64,000 nt of DNA. Source: Streptomyces sp. 378 (GTDB taxonomy: Bacteria; Actinomycetota; Actinomycetes; Streptomycetales; Streptomycetaceae). Shown piece after piece: positions 50,474 through 59,829 of this stretch (the first letter of the stretch is position 1; each line of letters begins with the position of its first letter). A program made the position numbers and the translations under genes. Below the pieces are notes generated by a model that saw nothing but the letters and a program-made list of their open reading frames with translations, was not told the origin of the DNA and searched no databases. The DNA lies in contig NZ_JASKMS010000034.1 in assembly GCF_030124145.1 (NCBI RefSeq), positions 32,227-96,226 on the forward strand, written 5' to 3'.

Positions 50474-53400
50474 TCACGTCCTGGGCGGCAGCTTCGGGCG
50501 GGAGCGGTCCGGTACGTCGCTGTAGGTCGGTGGCGTCGCCGGCGGGTTGGTCTCCAGCAGCCCGAGCGCCAGTTCCACCGCGTCGGCCAGCTGGGCGTGC
50601 CGCCCCTCGGCCCAGTCCAGCGGGGTGCGCAGGACGTCGATGTCGGGGGCGACGCCCTTGTTCTCCACCGACCAGCCGTAGGCGTCGAACCAGGCGGCGT
50701 TCATCGGCACCGTGATCACCGTGCCGTCGCCCAGCTCGTGGCGGCCGGTCATGCCGACCACCCCGCCCCAGGTGCGCTGCCCCACGACCGGGCCGAGCTT
50801 CAGCAGCCGGAACGCGGCGGTGATCATGTCGCCGTCCGAGGAGGTCGCCTCGTCCGCCAGGGCCACCACCGGGCCGCGCGGCGCGTTCGCGGTGTACGAC
50901 ACCGCCTGGGCGTCGCGGGTCAGGTCCCAGCCGAGGACGGTCCGGCTCAGCGTCTCGACGACCAGCTCGCTGATGTGGCCGCCCGCGTTGCCGCGCACGT
51001 CCACGATCAGCGCCGGGCGGGACACCTCCATGCGCAGGTCGCGGTTGAACTGCGCCCAGCCCGAGCCGCCCATGTCCGGGATGTGCAGATAGCCGCAGCG
51101 TCCGCCGCTCAACTCGCGTACCACCGCCCGGCGTTTGGCCACCCAGTCCTGGTAGCGCAGTGGCCGCTCGTCGACGAGCGGGACGACGGCGACCCGCCGG
51201 GGCGGGCCCTCGCCCTCCGCGGGGCGGAAGGTCAGCTCCACCGTCGTGCCGCCCGCACCGGCCAGCAGCGGATACGGGCCCGCGTCCGGATCCACCGGGC
51301 GGCCGTCGACATGGGTGAGGAGCGCGCCCTCCCGGATGCCGGTGCCGGCCAGCGGGGAGCGGGCCTTGGAGTCGGAGGAGTCACCGGGCAGGATCCGTCT
51401 GACGGCCCAGCCGCCGTCCCGGCGTGTGAAGTTGGCGCCCAGCAGGCCCTGCCGGCGCTGGTAGTGCGCGGGGCCCTCGTTGCGTCGGGCGGCGGTGACA
51501 TAGGCGTGGGAGGTGCCGAGTTCGCCGAGCACCTCACGCAGCAGGTCGGCGAACTCGTCGGGGGAGGCGACCCGCTCGACCAGCGGGCGGTACTGGTCCA
51601 GCACCGCGTCCCAGTCGATGCCGCACATGCCCGGGTCCCAGAAGTAGGCCCGGATCAGCCGCCCGGCCTCCTCGTACGACTGCCGCCACTCCGCCGCCGG
51701 GTCGGCCACGTGCAGGATGCGCCGCGCGTCGATCCACACCGTGGAGTCGCTGTCACCCGGTTCGCCGGCCGGTGCCGCGCGCAGCTCGCCCTCGTCGACG
51801 ATCACCAGCCGGGTGCCGTCGCCGCTGACCGCGAACCAGTCGAGGTGCTGGGCGAGTTCGGACCTCTTGGCCTTGGTGATGCCGAAGTGCTCCAGGGTCG
51901 GCCGTCCGCTGGTGTCGTCCGGGTTGGCGAACGTCTCGCCGAGGGCGCCCGAGATCGGCCAGCGCAGCCACACCAGTCCGCCGCCGGCCACCGGATAGAG
52001 CGCCGAGTACTTGGAGGCGGCCACCGGGAACGGCGTGACCCGGCTCTCCAGCCCCTCGGCCTCGACGGTCACGGCCCCGTTGTCCCCGTTGTCGTCGTCC
52101 TCCAGCGGGTCGAGGCCCCCGGCGGCCGGACGGCCCTCCGGGTTCACCGCGAACGGGGAGGGTGTCGCGGAGGACAGCGGCACCAGGTACGGGCGGCAGC
52201 CCAGCGGGAAGGACAGGTCGCCGGTGTGCACGTCGTAGACCGGGTCGAAGCCGCGCCAGGACAGGAAGGCGAGGTAGCGGCCGTCGCGGGTGAAGACCGG
52301 GTTCTCGTCCTCGAAGCGGCCGTCGGTGACGTCGACGATGTACGTGTCCGAGATGCGGGCCATCTTGATCTGGCGCAGGGCCCGCCCGATGCCCGGGTGC
52401 GACCAGGTGAGCCACGCCCCGTCCGGCGAGAACGCGAGGTCGCGCACGGGCCCGTTGACCGACCGGATCAGCTCGGTGACCTCGCCGTCGGAGTCCTCCG
52501 CCACGTCGAGGAGGAGGAGCCGGCCGTCGTGCGAGGCGACCGCCAGCCGCTCGCCCTCCGGGTCCGAGACCAGCTCGTGCACCCGGCCCAGCGCGCCGGG
52601 GGCCAGACGCCGGGGCGCACGGTCGCCGCTCGCCCGGGGCAGGGACGCGATCTCGACGGCGTCCTCGCCCTCGGCGTCCGTCACGTACGCCACCCGTCCG
52701 CTGCCGCCGAGCATCTCCGGCAGCCGTACCCGGACGCCCGGGGTGTCGGTGAGGGTGCGGGCCGGGCCGTCCCGGTGGGTCAGCCAGTACAGGCTGCCGC
52801 GCACGACGACGGCGCTCGCCCGCCCGGTCTCGTCGACCGAGAGCCCGTCGACGTGCCGGGACGCCGCCACCTGGTAGGGGCGGCGGCCCGCGCGCGGCCC
52901 GCTCAGCCGTACGTCCAGCCGGCGCGGCTCGGAATCCGGGGACAGGTCGTCGACCAGCCACAGGTCGCCCCCGCACTGGTACACCACCCGGGTGCCGTCG
53001 CTCGCCGCGTGCCGGGCGTAGAAGGCGTCGTGGTCGGTGTGCCGGCGCAGGCCGGAGCCGTCGTGGGCGCACGAGTAGAGGTTGCCGACGCCCTCGTGGT
53101 CGGAGAGGAACGCGATGCGGCCGCCGACGAACATGGGGGAGTGCAGATGGCCGCCCAGGCCCTCCAGCAGCCGTTCGCCGTGCAGCCAGAGCCTGCCCAT
53201 GGCCCCGCCGCGGTAGCGCTTCCAGGAGGCCGGTTCGTGCGGCGGGGTGCCGGTCAGCAGCAGGGACCTGCGCTCCCCGTCCACGTCGGCGACCTGGATG
53301 TCGGAGACCGGCCCCCAGGGCAGTTTGCGGCCCGGGTCGCCGCCGGGGGAGACCTTGTAGGCCCAGGTGTAGAAGGAGAAGGGCTCGCCGTGCGAGGCCA

Positions 53401-53707
53401 CGGCCAGGATCTCCCCCTCCGGGGTCCAGCCGCAGACCCGGGTGTCGGCGCTGCCCCAGTGGCTCACCTGGCGGCCCGGGCCGCCGTCCACCGGAACGAC
53501 GTGGACCTCGGGCACCAGGGTGCGCCAGCTGGTGTAGGCGAGGAGGCGGCCGTCGGGCGAGAAGCGCGGGTGGCCGGCCTTGGTGCGGTCGACGGTGAGC
53601 CGCCAGGCCCGGCCGGGGGCGTCGAGCGGGGCGAGCCAGAGGTCGTCCTCGGCCACGAAGCACAGCAGGTCGTCATGGAGGTGCGGCAGACGCAGATAGG
53701 TCACCAC
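50474..53707 (-). CDS. Tricorn-type protease (S41 family)
   Basis: 1077 residues from GTG 53707 (or the second GTG, 53704). The N-terminal 640 residues are beta-propeller repeats (FSPDGRLLAYTS, FTRDGRYLAFLS). A PDZ domain and the C-terminal S41 peptidase follow. Catalytic residues fall where expected for tricorn: Ser-His near 733-734 in LGTSHAYV, the nucleophile Ser near 957 in EATSSDGD, and Glu near 1015 in VENKGVAPD. The spacing matches the archaeal enzyme (745/746, 965, 1023). Tricorn degrades peptides released by the proteasome, and Streptomyces has proteasomes. Cytoplasmic. Confidence 0.95.
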   Translation of the reverse strand: MVTYLRLPHLHDDLLCFVAEDDLWLAPLDAPGRAWRLTVDRTKAGHPRFSPDGRLLAYTSWRTLVPEVHVVPVDGGPGRQVSHWGSADTRVCGWTPEGEILAVASHGEPFSFYTWAYKVSPGGDPGRKLPWGPVSDIQVADVDGERRSLLLTGTPPHEPASWKRYRGGAMGRLWLHGERLLEGLGGHLHSPMFVGGRIAFLSDHEGVGNLYSCAHDGSGLRRHTDHDAFYARHAASDGTRVVYQCGGDLWLVDDLSPDSEPRRLDVRLSGPRAGRRPYQVAASRHVDGLSVDETGRASAVVVRGSLYWLTHRDGPARTLTDTPGVRVRLPEMLGGSGRVAYVTDAEGEDAVEIASLPRASGDRAPRRLAPGALGRVHELVSDPEGERLAVASHDGRLLLLDVAEDSDGEVTELIRSVNGPVRDLAFSPDGAWLTWSHPGIGRALRQIKMARISDTYIVDVTDGRFEDENPVFTRDGRYLAFLSWRGFDPVYDVHTGDLSFPLGCRPYLVPLSSATPSPFAVNPEGRPAAGGLDPLEDDDNGDNGAVTVEAEGLESRVTPFPVAASKYSALYPVAGGGLVWLRWPISGALGETFANPDDTSGRPTLEHFGITKAKRSELAQHLDWFAVSGDGTRLVIVDEGELRAAPAGEPGDSDSTVWIDARRILHVADPAAEWRQSYEEAGRLIRAYFWDPGMCGIDWDAVLDQYRPLVERVASPDEFADLLREVLGELGTSHAYVTAARRNEGPAHYQRRQGLLGANFTRRDGGWAVRRILPGDSSDSKARSPLAGTGIREGALLTHVDGRPVDPDAGPYPLLAGAGGTTVELTFRPAEGEGPPRRVAVVPLVDERPLRYQDWVAKRRAVVRELSGGRCGYLHIPDMGGSGWAQFNRDLRMEVSRPALIVDVRGNAGGHISELVVETLSRTVLGWDLTRDAQAVSYTANAPRGPVVALADEATSSDGDMITAAFRLLKLGPVVGQRTWGGVVGMTGRHELGDGTVITVPMNAAWFDAYGWSVENKGVAPDIDVLRTPLDWAEGRHAQLADAVELALGLLETNPPATPPTYSDVPDRSRPKLPPRT

Positions 53708-53774
53708 CTCATGCTTTGCCGGGGGACGTACCGGGGCAACTCAGCGCATCGCGCGACCGCGAGCCAGCACACGT

Positions 53775-53831
53775 ACGAAACGGTTTCGTTTTCATAGTGG
53801 GGTGCGCTACATTCGTGGCGTACGAAACCGT
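53775..53831. promoter_or_regulatory. TetR operator pair upstream of the MMPL regulator
   Basis: ACGAAAC-G-GTTTCGT (53775-53789) is a perfect palindrome. A second copy of the left half, CGTACGAAACCGT, occurs about 45 bp downstream near 53819. Both lie in front of the TetR gene at 53859, typical of autorepression. Confidence 0.72.
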
Positions 53832-53858
53832 GCCGTTCGGAGCAGGAAGGCGGAAGAG

Positions 53859-54461
53859 ATGGCTGAGGTCGCCGCCGCGCGTCGCAGTCGGATCACCCCC
53901 GAGCGCGAGGCCGAGCTCTACACGGCCGTGCTCGACCTGCTCCGCGAAGTCGGCTACGACGCCCTCACCATGGACGCCGTGGCCGCGCGCACCCGCTCCA
54001 GCAAGGCCACCCTCTACCGCCAGTGGGGCGGCAAGGCCCAGCTGGTCGTCAAGGCGCTGCGGCACAACAAGCCGGTGAAGAACCTCGACGCGGTCGACAC
54101 CGGCTCGCTGCGCGGCGACTTCCACGCCCTCATGGAGCGCGCGGACGACGCCGAGATGGAGCAGAGCGGCGCGCTGATGCGTGGCCTGGCCACGGCGATG
54201 CACGCCAATCCGGACCTCCACCGCGAGTTCAAGAGCCAGATCATCGAGCCGGAGATCGCGGACTCGCGCCGTGTCCTCCAGCGCGCCGTCGACCGCGGCG
54301 AGGTCCGTCCCGACTGCCCCGCGCTGGACTTCGTGGTGCACATGATGCTCGGCGCCTTCGTCACCTGCGCGGTCCTGGAGGACAGACCGCCCACGGCGGC
54401 CTTCCTCACCTCGTACATCGACGCCGTGGTCCTCCCCGCCCTCGGCGTGCCCACCGACTAG
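53859..54461 (+). CDS. TetR-family regulator of the MMPL exporter
   Basis: 200 residues from ATG 53859, behind an AGGAAGGCGGAAGAG site. The helix-turn-helix is clear (LYTAVLDLLREVGYDALTMD, then VAARTRSSKATLYRQWGGK). The C-terminal domain resembles that of TetR proteins paired with RND/MMPL exporters. The gene is 95 bp upstream of the MMPL gene on the same strand and has a palindromic operator at its own promoter. It very likely represses itself and the exporter. Confidence 0.92.
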   Translation: MAEVAAARRSRITPEREAELYTAVLDLLREVGYDALTMDAVAARTRSSKATLYRQWGGKAQLVVKALRHNKPVKNLDAVDTGSLRGDFHALMERADDAEMEQSGALMRGLATAMHANPDLHREFKSQIIEPEIADSRRVLQRAVDRGEVRPDCPALDFVVHMMLGAFVTCAVLEDRPPTAAFLTSYIDAVVLPALGVPTD

Positions 54462-54556
54462 TCCCCGGACAAGCCCCTACCTGACGTCTCCGCTCACGTC
54501 GTCGGGCTGATCACCCCTGCCCTGAAGACCCCACGACTGACCGGGAGTACGCCCTC

Positions 54557-56758
54557 GTGGCCACTTTCCTCTACAAACTCGGCCGGCTCTCGTTCCGGCG
54601 GCGGCACCTCGTCGCCCTGATATGGGTGGCCCTGCTGACCCTCGCCGGTGTCGGCGCGGCCGGCGCCCCCGCCGCGGGCAACGGCTCGTTCTCCATCCCC
54701 GGCACCGAGGCGCAGAAGGCCTTCGACCTGCTGGAGCAGCGCTTCCCCGGCACCAGTGCCGACGGCGCCACCGCACGCGTCGTCTTCAAGGCGCCGAGCG
54801 GCGAGAAGATGACCGACCCCGGCAACAGGGCGACGGTCGAGGACACGGTGAAGGAGCTGTCCGACGGCTCCGAGGTCGTCCGCGTCACCGACCCGTACCA
54901 GGCCAAGGCCGTCAGCAAGGACGGCACCATCGCCTACGCGCAGGTGTCGTACAAGGTCTCCGGCATGGAGCTGGACGACGCGGCCAAGGACGCCCTGAAG
55001 GACAGCGCGCAGGACGCGCGGGAGGCCGGGCTGACCGTCGAGATCGGCGGTGACGCGCTCCAGGCCGTTCCGCACACCGGCTCCAGCGAGATCATCGGCA
55101 TCGCGGTCGCCGCGGTCGTCCTGGTCATCACCTTCGGCTCGCTCGTCGCGGCCGGACTGCCGCTGCTGACGGCGCTCATCGGCGTGGGCATCGGCGTCTC
55201 CGCGATCACCGGCCTGGCCAGTGCGCTGGACCTGGGCACGACCACCTCCACCCTCGCGATGATGATCGGCCTGGCCGTCGGCATCGACTACGCGCTGTTC
55301 ATCGTCTCCCGTTACCGCGCCGAACTGGCCGAGGGCCGCGAGCGCGAGGAAGCGGCGGGCCGGGCCGTCGGCACGGCGGGCTCCGCGGTGGTCTTCGCCG
55401 GTCTGACCGTGGTGATCGCACTGGTGGGCCTGTCCGTCGTCAACATCCCGATGCTGACGAAGATGGGCATCGCGGCGGCCGGCACGGTGGCCATCGCGGT
55501 GCTGATCGCCCTGACGATGATCCCCGCACTGCTCGGATACGCCGGCCGGAAGGTCAGGCCGATGGGGGAGAAGGGCAAGCTGCCCGGCCGCACCTCGAAG
55601 ACGCCGGGGCGCCCCAACCTGGGCACCCGCTGGGCGAGTTTCGTCGTGCGCCGCCCGCTCGCGGTCCTGCTCCTCGGCGTCATCGGCCTCGGCGCGGCGG
55701 CCGTCCCGGCGGCCTCCCTCGAACTGGGCCTGCCCGACGACGGCTCCCAGCCCGTCTCCACCACCCAGCGCCGCGCCTACGACCTGCTGTCCGAGGGCTT
55801 CGGGCCGGGCTTCAACGGTCCGCTGCTGGTCGTCGTGGACGCGAAGGACAGCGCCGACCCGAAGGCGGTCTTCGCCGAGACCGGCGACGCGATCAAGGGC
55901 CTGAAGGACGTCGTGACGGTCACGCCGGCGCAGCCCAACAAGGCCGGTGACACCGCCACCATCACCGTGATCCCCGGCTCCAAGCCGTCCTCCGTCACAA
56001 CGGAGAATTTGGTGCACGGCATCCGGGACGCGGGCGCGGACATCAAGGCCGACACGGACGCCGACGTCCTGGTCACCGGCAGCACGGCGATGAACATCGA
56101 CGTCAGCCAGAAGCTCAACGACGCGCTGGTGCCGTATCTGATCCTGGTCGTCGGTCTGGCCTTCCTCCTGCTGATCGTGGTCTTCCGCTCGATCCTCGTC
56201 CCGCTGAAGGCGGCCCTCGGCTTCCTGCTGTCGGTGATGGCGGCCCTCGGCGCGGTCGTCGCGGTCTTCCAGTGGGGCTGGCTGGCGGACCTGATGGGCG
56301 TGGAGCAGACCGGGCCGGTCATGTCGATGATGCCGATCTTCATGGTCGGCGTGGTCTTCGGCCTGGCGATGGACTACGAGGTGTTCCTCGTGACCCGGAT
56401 GCGGGAGGCCTACGTGCACGGTGAGAAGCCGGCGCAGGCCGTGGTCACCGGCTTCCGGCACGGCGCGCGGGTCGTCTCCGCCGCCGCGGTGATCATGATG
56501 GCCGTCTTCGCCGGCTTCATCGGCTCGTCCGAGTCGATGGTCAAGATGATCGGCTTCGGCCTCGCGATCGCGGTGTTCTTCGACGCGTTCGTCGTCCGCA
56601 TGGCCGTCGTCCCGGCCGTCCTGGCCCTCCTCGGCCGCAAGGCCTGGTGGCTGCCGAAGTGGCTCGACCGCGCGCTGCCCAACGTCGACGTCGAGGGCGA
56701 GGGCCTGCGCGCCGCCTCCGGCGACGATGACGGCGACAGGAACCTGGTCCGCGTCTGA
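54557..56758 (+). CDS. MMPL-family RND transporter
   Basis: 733 residues from GTG 54557. Twelve membrane segments are arranged in two halves, each with a large extracellular loop (residues 40-160 and about 400-500). The conserved MMPL TM4/TM10 proton-relay segments are visible as GLAVGIDYALFIVSRYR and GLAMDYEVFLVTRMRE. The duplication within the chain is typical of RND proteins. Substrates are probably lipids, siderophores or polyketides; this cannot be resolved. It follows its TetR regulator. Confidence 0.94.
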   Translation: MATFLYKLGRLSFRRRHLVALIWVALLTLAGVGAAGAPAAGNGSFSIPGTEAQKAFDLLEQRFPGTSADGATARVVFKAPSGEKMTDPGNRATVEDTVKELSDGSEVVRVTDPYQAKAVSKDGTIAYAQVSYKVSGMELDDAAKDALKDSAQDAREAGLTVEIGGDALQAVPHTGSSEIIGIAVAAVVLVITFGSLVAAGLPLLTALIGVGIGVSAITGLASALDLGTTTSTLAMMIGLAVGIDYALFIVSRYRAELAEGREREEAAGRAVGTAGSAVVFAGLTVVIALVGLSVVNIPMLTKMGIAAAGTVAIAVLIALTMIPALLGYAGRKVRPMGEKGKLPGRTSKTPGRPNLGTRWASFVVRRPLAVLLLGVIGLGAAAVPAASLELGLPDDGSQPVSTTQRRAYDLLSEGFGPGFNGPLLVVVDAKDSADPKAVFAETGDAIKGLKDVVTVTPAQPNKAGDTATITVIPGSKPSSVTTENLVHGIRDAGADIKADTDADVLVTGSTAMNIDVSQKLNDALVPYLILVVGLAFLLLIVVFRSILVPLKAALGFLLSVMAALGAVVAVFQWGWLADLMGVEQTGPVMSMMPIFMVGVVFGLAMDYEVFLVTRMREAYVHGEKPAQAVVTGFRHGARVVSAAAVIMMAVFAGFIGSSESMVKMIGFGLAIAVFFDAFVVRMAVVPAVLALLGRKAWWLPKWLDRALPNVDVEGEGLRAASGDDDGDRNLVRV

Positions 56759-56776
56759 CAGCCCGCGAGAGACCGG

Positions 56777-56814
56777 CCGGTGAGGGCACCGCGGGGACGG
56801 TGCGCCCTCACCGG
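56777..56814 (+). terminator. Terminator of the MMPL operon
   Basis: CCGGTGAGGGC-ACCG pairs with CGGT-GCGCCCTCACCGG between 56777 and 56814 around a 6-base loop, followed by CCTTTC. It begins 19 bp after the stop. Confidence 0.88.
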
Positions 56815-56874
56815 CCTTTCACCCGGGCACGTCGACTTCGGCCCACACCGTCTTGCGCGGGCGCGGACCCGGGG

Positions 56875-57188
56875 TCACGCGCCAACCCGGTGTTGCGCCG
56901 CCAACTCGAACATCTGCTGGAGATGGCCAAGTTGCGAAGTGTGTCGCTTCACGTCATGCCGACCGATCAGGAAGAGCACGCGGGTACGCGGGACCTGATC
57001 GAGGTGCTGAAGTTCGCCGACGGCACGGCCATCGGACGATCAGGGCGCGTTCAACGGTCGCCCGGTCTCAAGTCCCCGTGACCTGCGGGTCCTTGAACTG
57101 CGCTATGGACTCCAAGGCCCGGGGGACTCCCCACGTGACGGTCGCCTCCGCCACGTGGGAGTCGTTCCTCGGGTACGTCACCGAGTGA
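56875..57188 (+). pseudogene. Frameshifted remnant of a DUF5753 (XRE) regulator joined to a DUF397 tail
   Basis: In one frame 56875-57040 reads VLRRQLEHLLEMAKLRSVS, HVMPTDQEEHAG and LKFADGTAIGRS, the ligand-like core of DUF5753 (Scr1-type) regulators. A frameshift near 57040 continues the domain in another frame (AFNGRPVSSPRDLRVLELRYG). At about 57095 the third frame gives CAMDSKARGTPHVTVASATWESFLGYVTE (in parts: CAMDSKARGTPH; ATWESFLGYV), the C-terminal half of DUF397. In Streptomyces the two genes usually sit in tandem. Here both are truncated, frameshifted and fused. No HTH is left. Confidence 0.72.
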
Positions 57189-57210
57189 CGGTCGGTCCGG
57201 CCCGGGCTTT

Positions 57211-58353
57211 CTACGCTGCCTGCGGGTGGAGGACCACCTTCGTGTAGCCCTCGACGCGCTTGTCGAACTTCTCGTACGCCGACGAAGCCTCGTCGAGCGG
57301 CAGCTCGTGCGAGACGACGAAGCTGGGCTTCGCGCGATCCTCGATGATCATGTCCCGCAGGTGGCGGTTGTACCGCTTGACGTTGCACTGCCCGGTGCCC
57401 AGGCGGAGCCCCTTCTCGAAGAGGCGCCCGACGGACACCATCAGCATGCCCTTCTTGGCCTGCTCGTCGGGACCGCCCGGGTCGCTCGGGACGTAGAGGC
57501 CGGGGATGCCGAGCGCGCCCGTCGGGCGGACCGTCTCGACCAGCGAGTTCAGCACGATCGCCGGCTCCTCGCGGTCCTCGCCCTGCGCCTGGGCCTGGTA
57601 GCCCACCGCGTCGATGCCCTTGTCGGTCCCCTCGCCGCCGGTCTGCTCCTTGATCTGTTCCGCCGGGTTGCCCTGGGAGAAGTCGATCGGGACCGCGCCG
57701 ATCTCCTCGGCCTTCTGGAGACGTTCCGCCACCCGGTCGACCACGAACACCTTGCTCGCGCCGCGCAGCATCGCGGAGTAGGCGGCCATCAGCCCGACCG
57801 GACCGGCGCCGTACACGGCGACCGTGTCACCGGGGCGCACGTCGGCCAGTTCGTTGCCGTGGTAGCCCGTCGGGAAGATGTCCGCGAGCAGGACGAAGTC
57901 GGTCTCCTTCTCGGTGCCCTCCGGGAGCTTGAGGCAGTTGAAGTCGGCGTACGGGACCCGTACGTACTCCGCCTGCCCTCCGGTGTAGGGCCCCATCGCG
58001 ACGTAGCCGTAGGCGCCGCCGGCGAAGCCCGGGTTCACCGTCAGGCAGAAGCCCGTGAAGCCCGCCGAGCAGTTCTTGCAGAACCCGCAGGCCACGTTGA
58101 ACGGCATGACCACCCGGTCGCCCTTGCTGAGGTTGGTGACCCCCTCTCCTGTCTCCTCGACGACCCCGAGGTTCTCGTGGCCGAACACGATGCCCGGCTC
58201 CGCGGCCGTGCGGCCCTCATACATGTGCAGGTCGGAGCCGCAGATGGCCGTTGACGTGACCCGGACGAGCACATCGTTCGGGTGCTGAATCCGTGGATCC
58301 TCCACTTGCTCGATCGCTACCTCGAAGGGCCCTTTGTAGACGACAGCCCTCAT
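57211..58353 (-). CDS. Zinc-dependent alcohol/formaldehyde dehydrogenase (glutathione-independent type)
   Basis: 380 residues from ATG 58353 with GGAGG 8 nt upstream. Catalytic-zinc residues are in AICGSDLHMYEG and FGHENLGVVEE; the structural-zinc Cys cluster is CGFCKNCSAGFTGFC. The Rossmann loop is VAVYGAGPVGLMAAYSA. The long insert GFAGGAYGYVAMGPYTGGQAEYVRVP is characteristic of the Pseudomonas formaldehyde dehydrogenase-like subfamily (parts: AGGAYGYVAMGPY, GGQAEYVRVP). It probably oxidises an aldehyde or alcohol with NAD+. It stands alone, divergent from a small gene. Confidence 0.92.
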   Translation of the reverse strand: MRAVVYKGPFEVAIEQVEDPRIQHPNDVLVRVTSTAICGSDLHMYEGRTAAEPGIVFGHENLGVVEETGEGVTNLSKGDRVVMPFNVACGFCKNCSAGFTGFCLTVNPGFAGGAYGYVAMGPYTGGQAEYVRVPYADFNCLKLPEGTEKETDFVLLADIFPTGYHGNELADVRPGDTVAVYGAGPVGLMAAYSAMLRGASKVFVVDRVAERLQKAEEIGAVPIDFSQGNPAEQIKEQTGGEGTDKGIDAVGYQAQAQGEDREEPAIVLNSLVETVRPTGALGIPGLYVPSDPGGPDEQAKKGMLMVSVGRLFEKGLRLGTGQCNVKRYNRHLRDMIIEDRAKPSFVVSHELPLDEASSAYEKFDKRVEGYTKVVLHPQAA

Positions 58354-58442
58354 GTCAAGCACCTCCGTATGTGCCGTGGCTCATATACCAGGCTGGTGCA
58401 TGATGAGACGATTTGCACCTAGAGGAGAAAGGAAGTAGTGCT

Positions 58443-58628
58443 TTGTCTCGTCGTATCGGAACCCTTCTCGTGGCGGTCTCCGGACTGTCCGGCACCACCT
58501 ATCCGGTCGGGACCCGCGTGGCCATCCAGGGCACCGGCGGATCCGTCGACGGCTTCGTCGACGGCGACTGGCTGCCGCTCGCCTGGTGGGAGTTCGCCGA
58601 TGTCCGGCCTGAGGAGGCCACCGGCTGA
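58443..58628 (+). CDS. Small hypothetical protein
   Basis: 61 residues from TTG 58443, preceded by AGGAAG with 8 nt spacing. The C-terminal half is compact and acidic/aromatic (TRVAIQGTGGSVDGF, WLPLAWWEFADVRPEEA). Codon third-position bias supports coding. The longer frame from TTG 58413 is an alternative. I do not recognise the family. Confidence 0.5.
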   Translation: MSRRIGTLLVAVSGLSGTTYPVGTRVAIQGTGGSVDGFVDGDWLPLAWWEFADVRPEEATG

Positions 58629-58672
58629 AACGGCCTCGCGTGCCTGCTACACGTACCGCTAGCGTGCACGCC

Positions 58673-59185
58673 ATGACGACAGCCGCCACTGACGCCGATG
58701 GCTCCGGAGCTCATCCCCGATTCGCCGAGGCCCTGCGGGAGCTCGGGCTCGGGGATCTCGTGAGCCGCGTACGCCGCTTCCCCGACGCCACCCGTACGGC
58801 CGCCGAGGCCGCCGCCGCGATCGGGTGTGAGCTGAGCCAGATCTGCAAGTCGCTGATCTTCGCCGCGGACGGAGTGCCGGTTCTGGTGCTCATGGACGGG
58901 TCCTCCAGGGTCGATCTCGAACTCGTTCGCAAGGAGGTCGGCGCCGACAAGGTCACGCGGGCCAAGGTGGACGTCGTGCGGGAGACCACCGGGTACGCCA
59001 TCGGCGGCGTGCCGCCCTTCGGGCACCGCACCAGAACCCGCGTGCTCGCCGACCGGTCCCTGCTGGAGCACGACGTCGTCTGGGCCGCGGCCGGGACGCC
59101 GTACACCGTGTTCCCCATGGCCCCCGCGGACCTCGTCACCCACGCCGAAGGCACCCTGGTGGACGTGCGCGAGCGCACCCCGTGA
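58673..59185 (+). CDS. YbaK/EbsC-type aminoacyl-tRNA deacylase
   Basis: 170 residues from ATG 58673. The YbaK/ProRS-INS editing fold is visible: TRTAAEAAAAIGCELSQICKSLIF with the characteristic Lys, and ETTGYAIGGVPPFGH, followed by DRSLLEHDVVWAAAGT. Members hydrolyse mischarged tRNA (for example Cys-tRNA-Pro). The exact specificity is unknown. The stop overlaps the GTG start of a degraded EamA permease gene, indicating a former two-gene operon. Confidence 0.92.
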   Translation: MTTAATDADGSGAHPRFAEALRELGLGDLVSRVRRFPDATRTAAEAAAAIGCELSQICKSLIFAADGVPVLVLMDGSSRVDLELVRKEVGADKVTRAKVDVVRETTGYAIGGVPPFGHRTRTRVLADRSLLEHDVVWAAAGTPYTVFPMAPADLVTHAEGTLVDVRERTP

Positions 59186-59394
59186 CACCCCTGGTCACCA
59201 CGGCCGTCCTGCTCGCCGCCGTCACCCACGCCGGCTGGAACGCCCTCGCCCACAAGATCACCGACAAGCTGGCCGGCTTCGCGCTGATCTCGGGCGGGCG
59301 TCGCCATCGGGCTGGCACTCGCGCCCTTCGTGGCCTTTCCGGCGGCCGGGGCCTGGCCGTATCTGCTCATCGCCACCGCCGTCCACCTTGCTTG
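59182..59394 (+). pseudogene. N-terminal fragment of an EamA/DMT-family permease, frameshifted and interrupted
   Basis: From GTG 59182 the frame reads LVTTAVLLAAVTHAGWNALAH and DKLAGFALISGG, the first helix of an EamA permease. One extra G at about 59292-59299 shifts the frame; the next helix (VAIGLALAPFVAFPAAGAW, PYLLIATAVHLA) is in the new frame. After about 59394 similarity is lost. The matching C-terminal piece lies at 62222-62368, and the segment between carries ktrBA. Confidence 0.78.
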
Positions 59395-59461
59395 CCGGGC
59401 ATTCACCCCGGCCCTTCAACGGTGAGGGGCGGGCGACGTGTGCGCCGGCCATCGGGGTCGG

Positions 59462-59605
59462 TCAGGGCCGGTAGATCATTTCGATCGGACCGGCGGCGAT
59501 CAGAGCCCATGCCCCGATGCCGATCAGCCACAGCAAGCCACTGAAAGCACCAGCGGTGACCAGAACCGGGGCGGCCAGAAACAGCGCGTACTCGATGCGC
59601 CGCAT
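59462..59605 (-). CDS. Small membrane protein at the edge of the ktr insert
   Basis: 47 residues from ATG 59605. Two hydrophobic segments are visible (YALFLAAPVLVTAGAFSGLL and WLIGIGAWALIAAGPI). Codon third positions are GC-rich. There is no clear ribosome site, and no family is recognised. The frame may extend further upstream on the minus strand, in which case this is the end of a longer protein. Confidence 0.4.
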   Translation of the reverse strand: MRRIEYALFLAAPVLVTAGAFSGLLWLIGIGAWALIAAGPIEMIYRP

Positions 59606-59829
59606 GTCCCGGGCGAGGGCGGGCCAGAGTCTTTCACCCGGTCGCCTGCGAACCCGGTACGGACCAGCGAGGGAGGCTCGGTTTGGTGCTGCACGGAGGT
59701 CGCATGGCGCAAGCCCAGAGGCGGCGCAGGGCCCACGGCGGAGTCCGGTGCCGAGAACGGCGGTGGGGTTGTCTATCGTCTTCCAGTGCGAAGAATCGTG
59801 GTGCCTGTCCGCGCGGCGGAGGGCTTGGA

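Noticed and set aside
59606..59829. Possible c-di-AMP (ydaO-type) riboswitch before ktrB
   Set aside because: The leader contains some GC-rich stems, but I could not identify the conserved ydaO sequence blocks; a covariance search would be needed.
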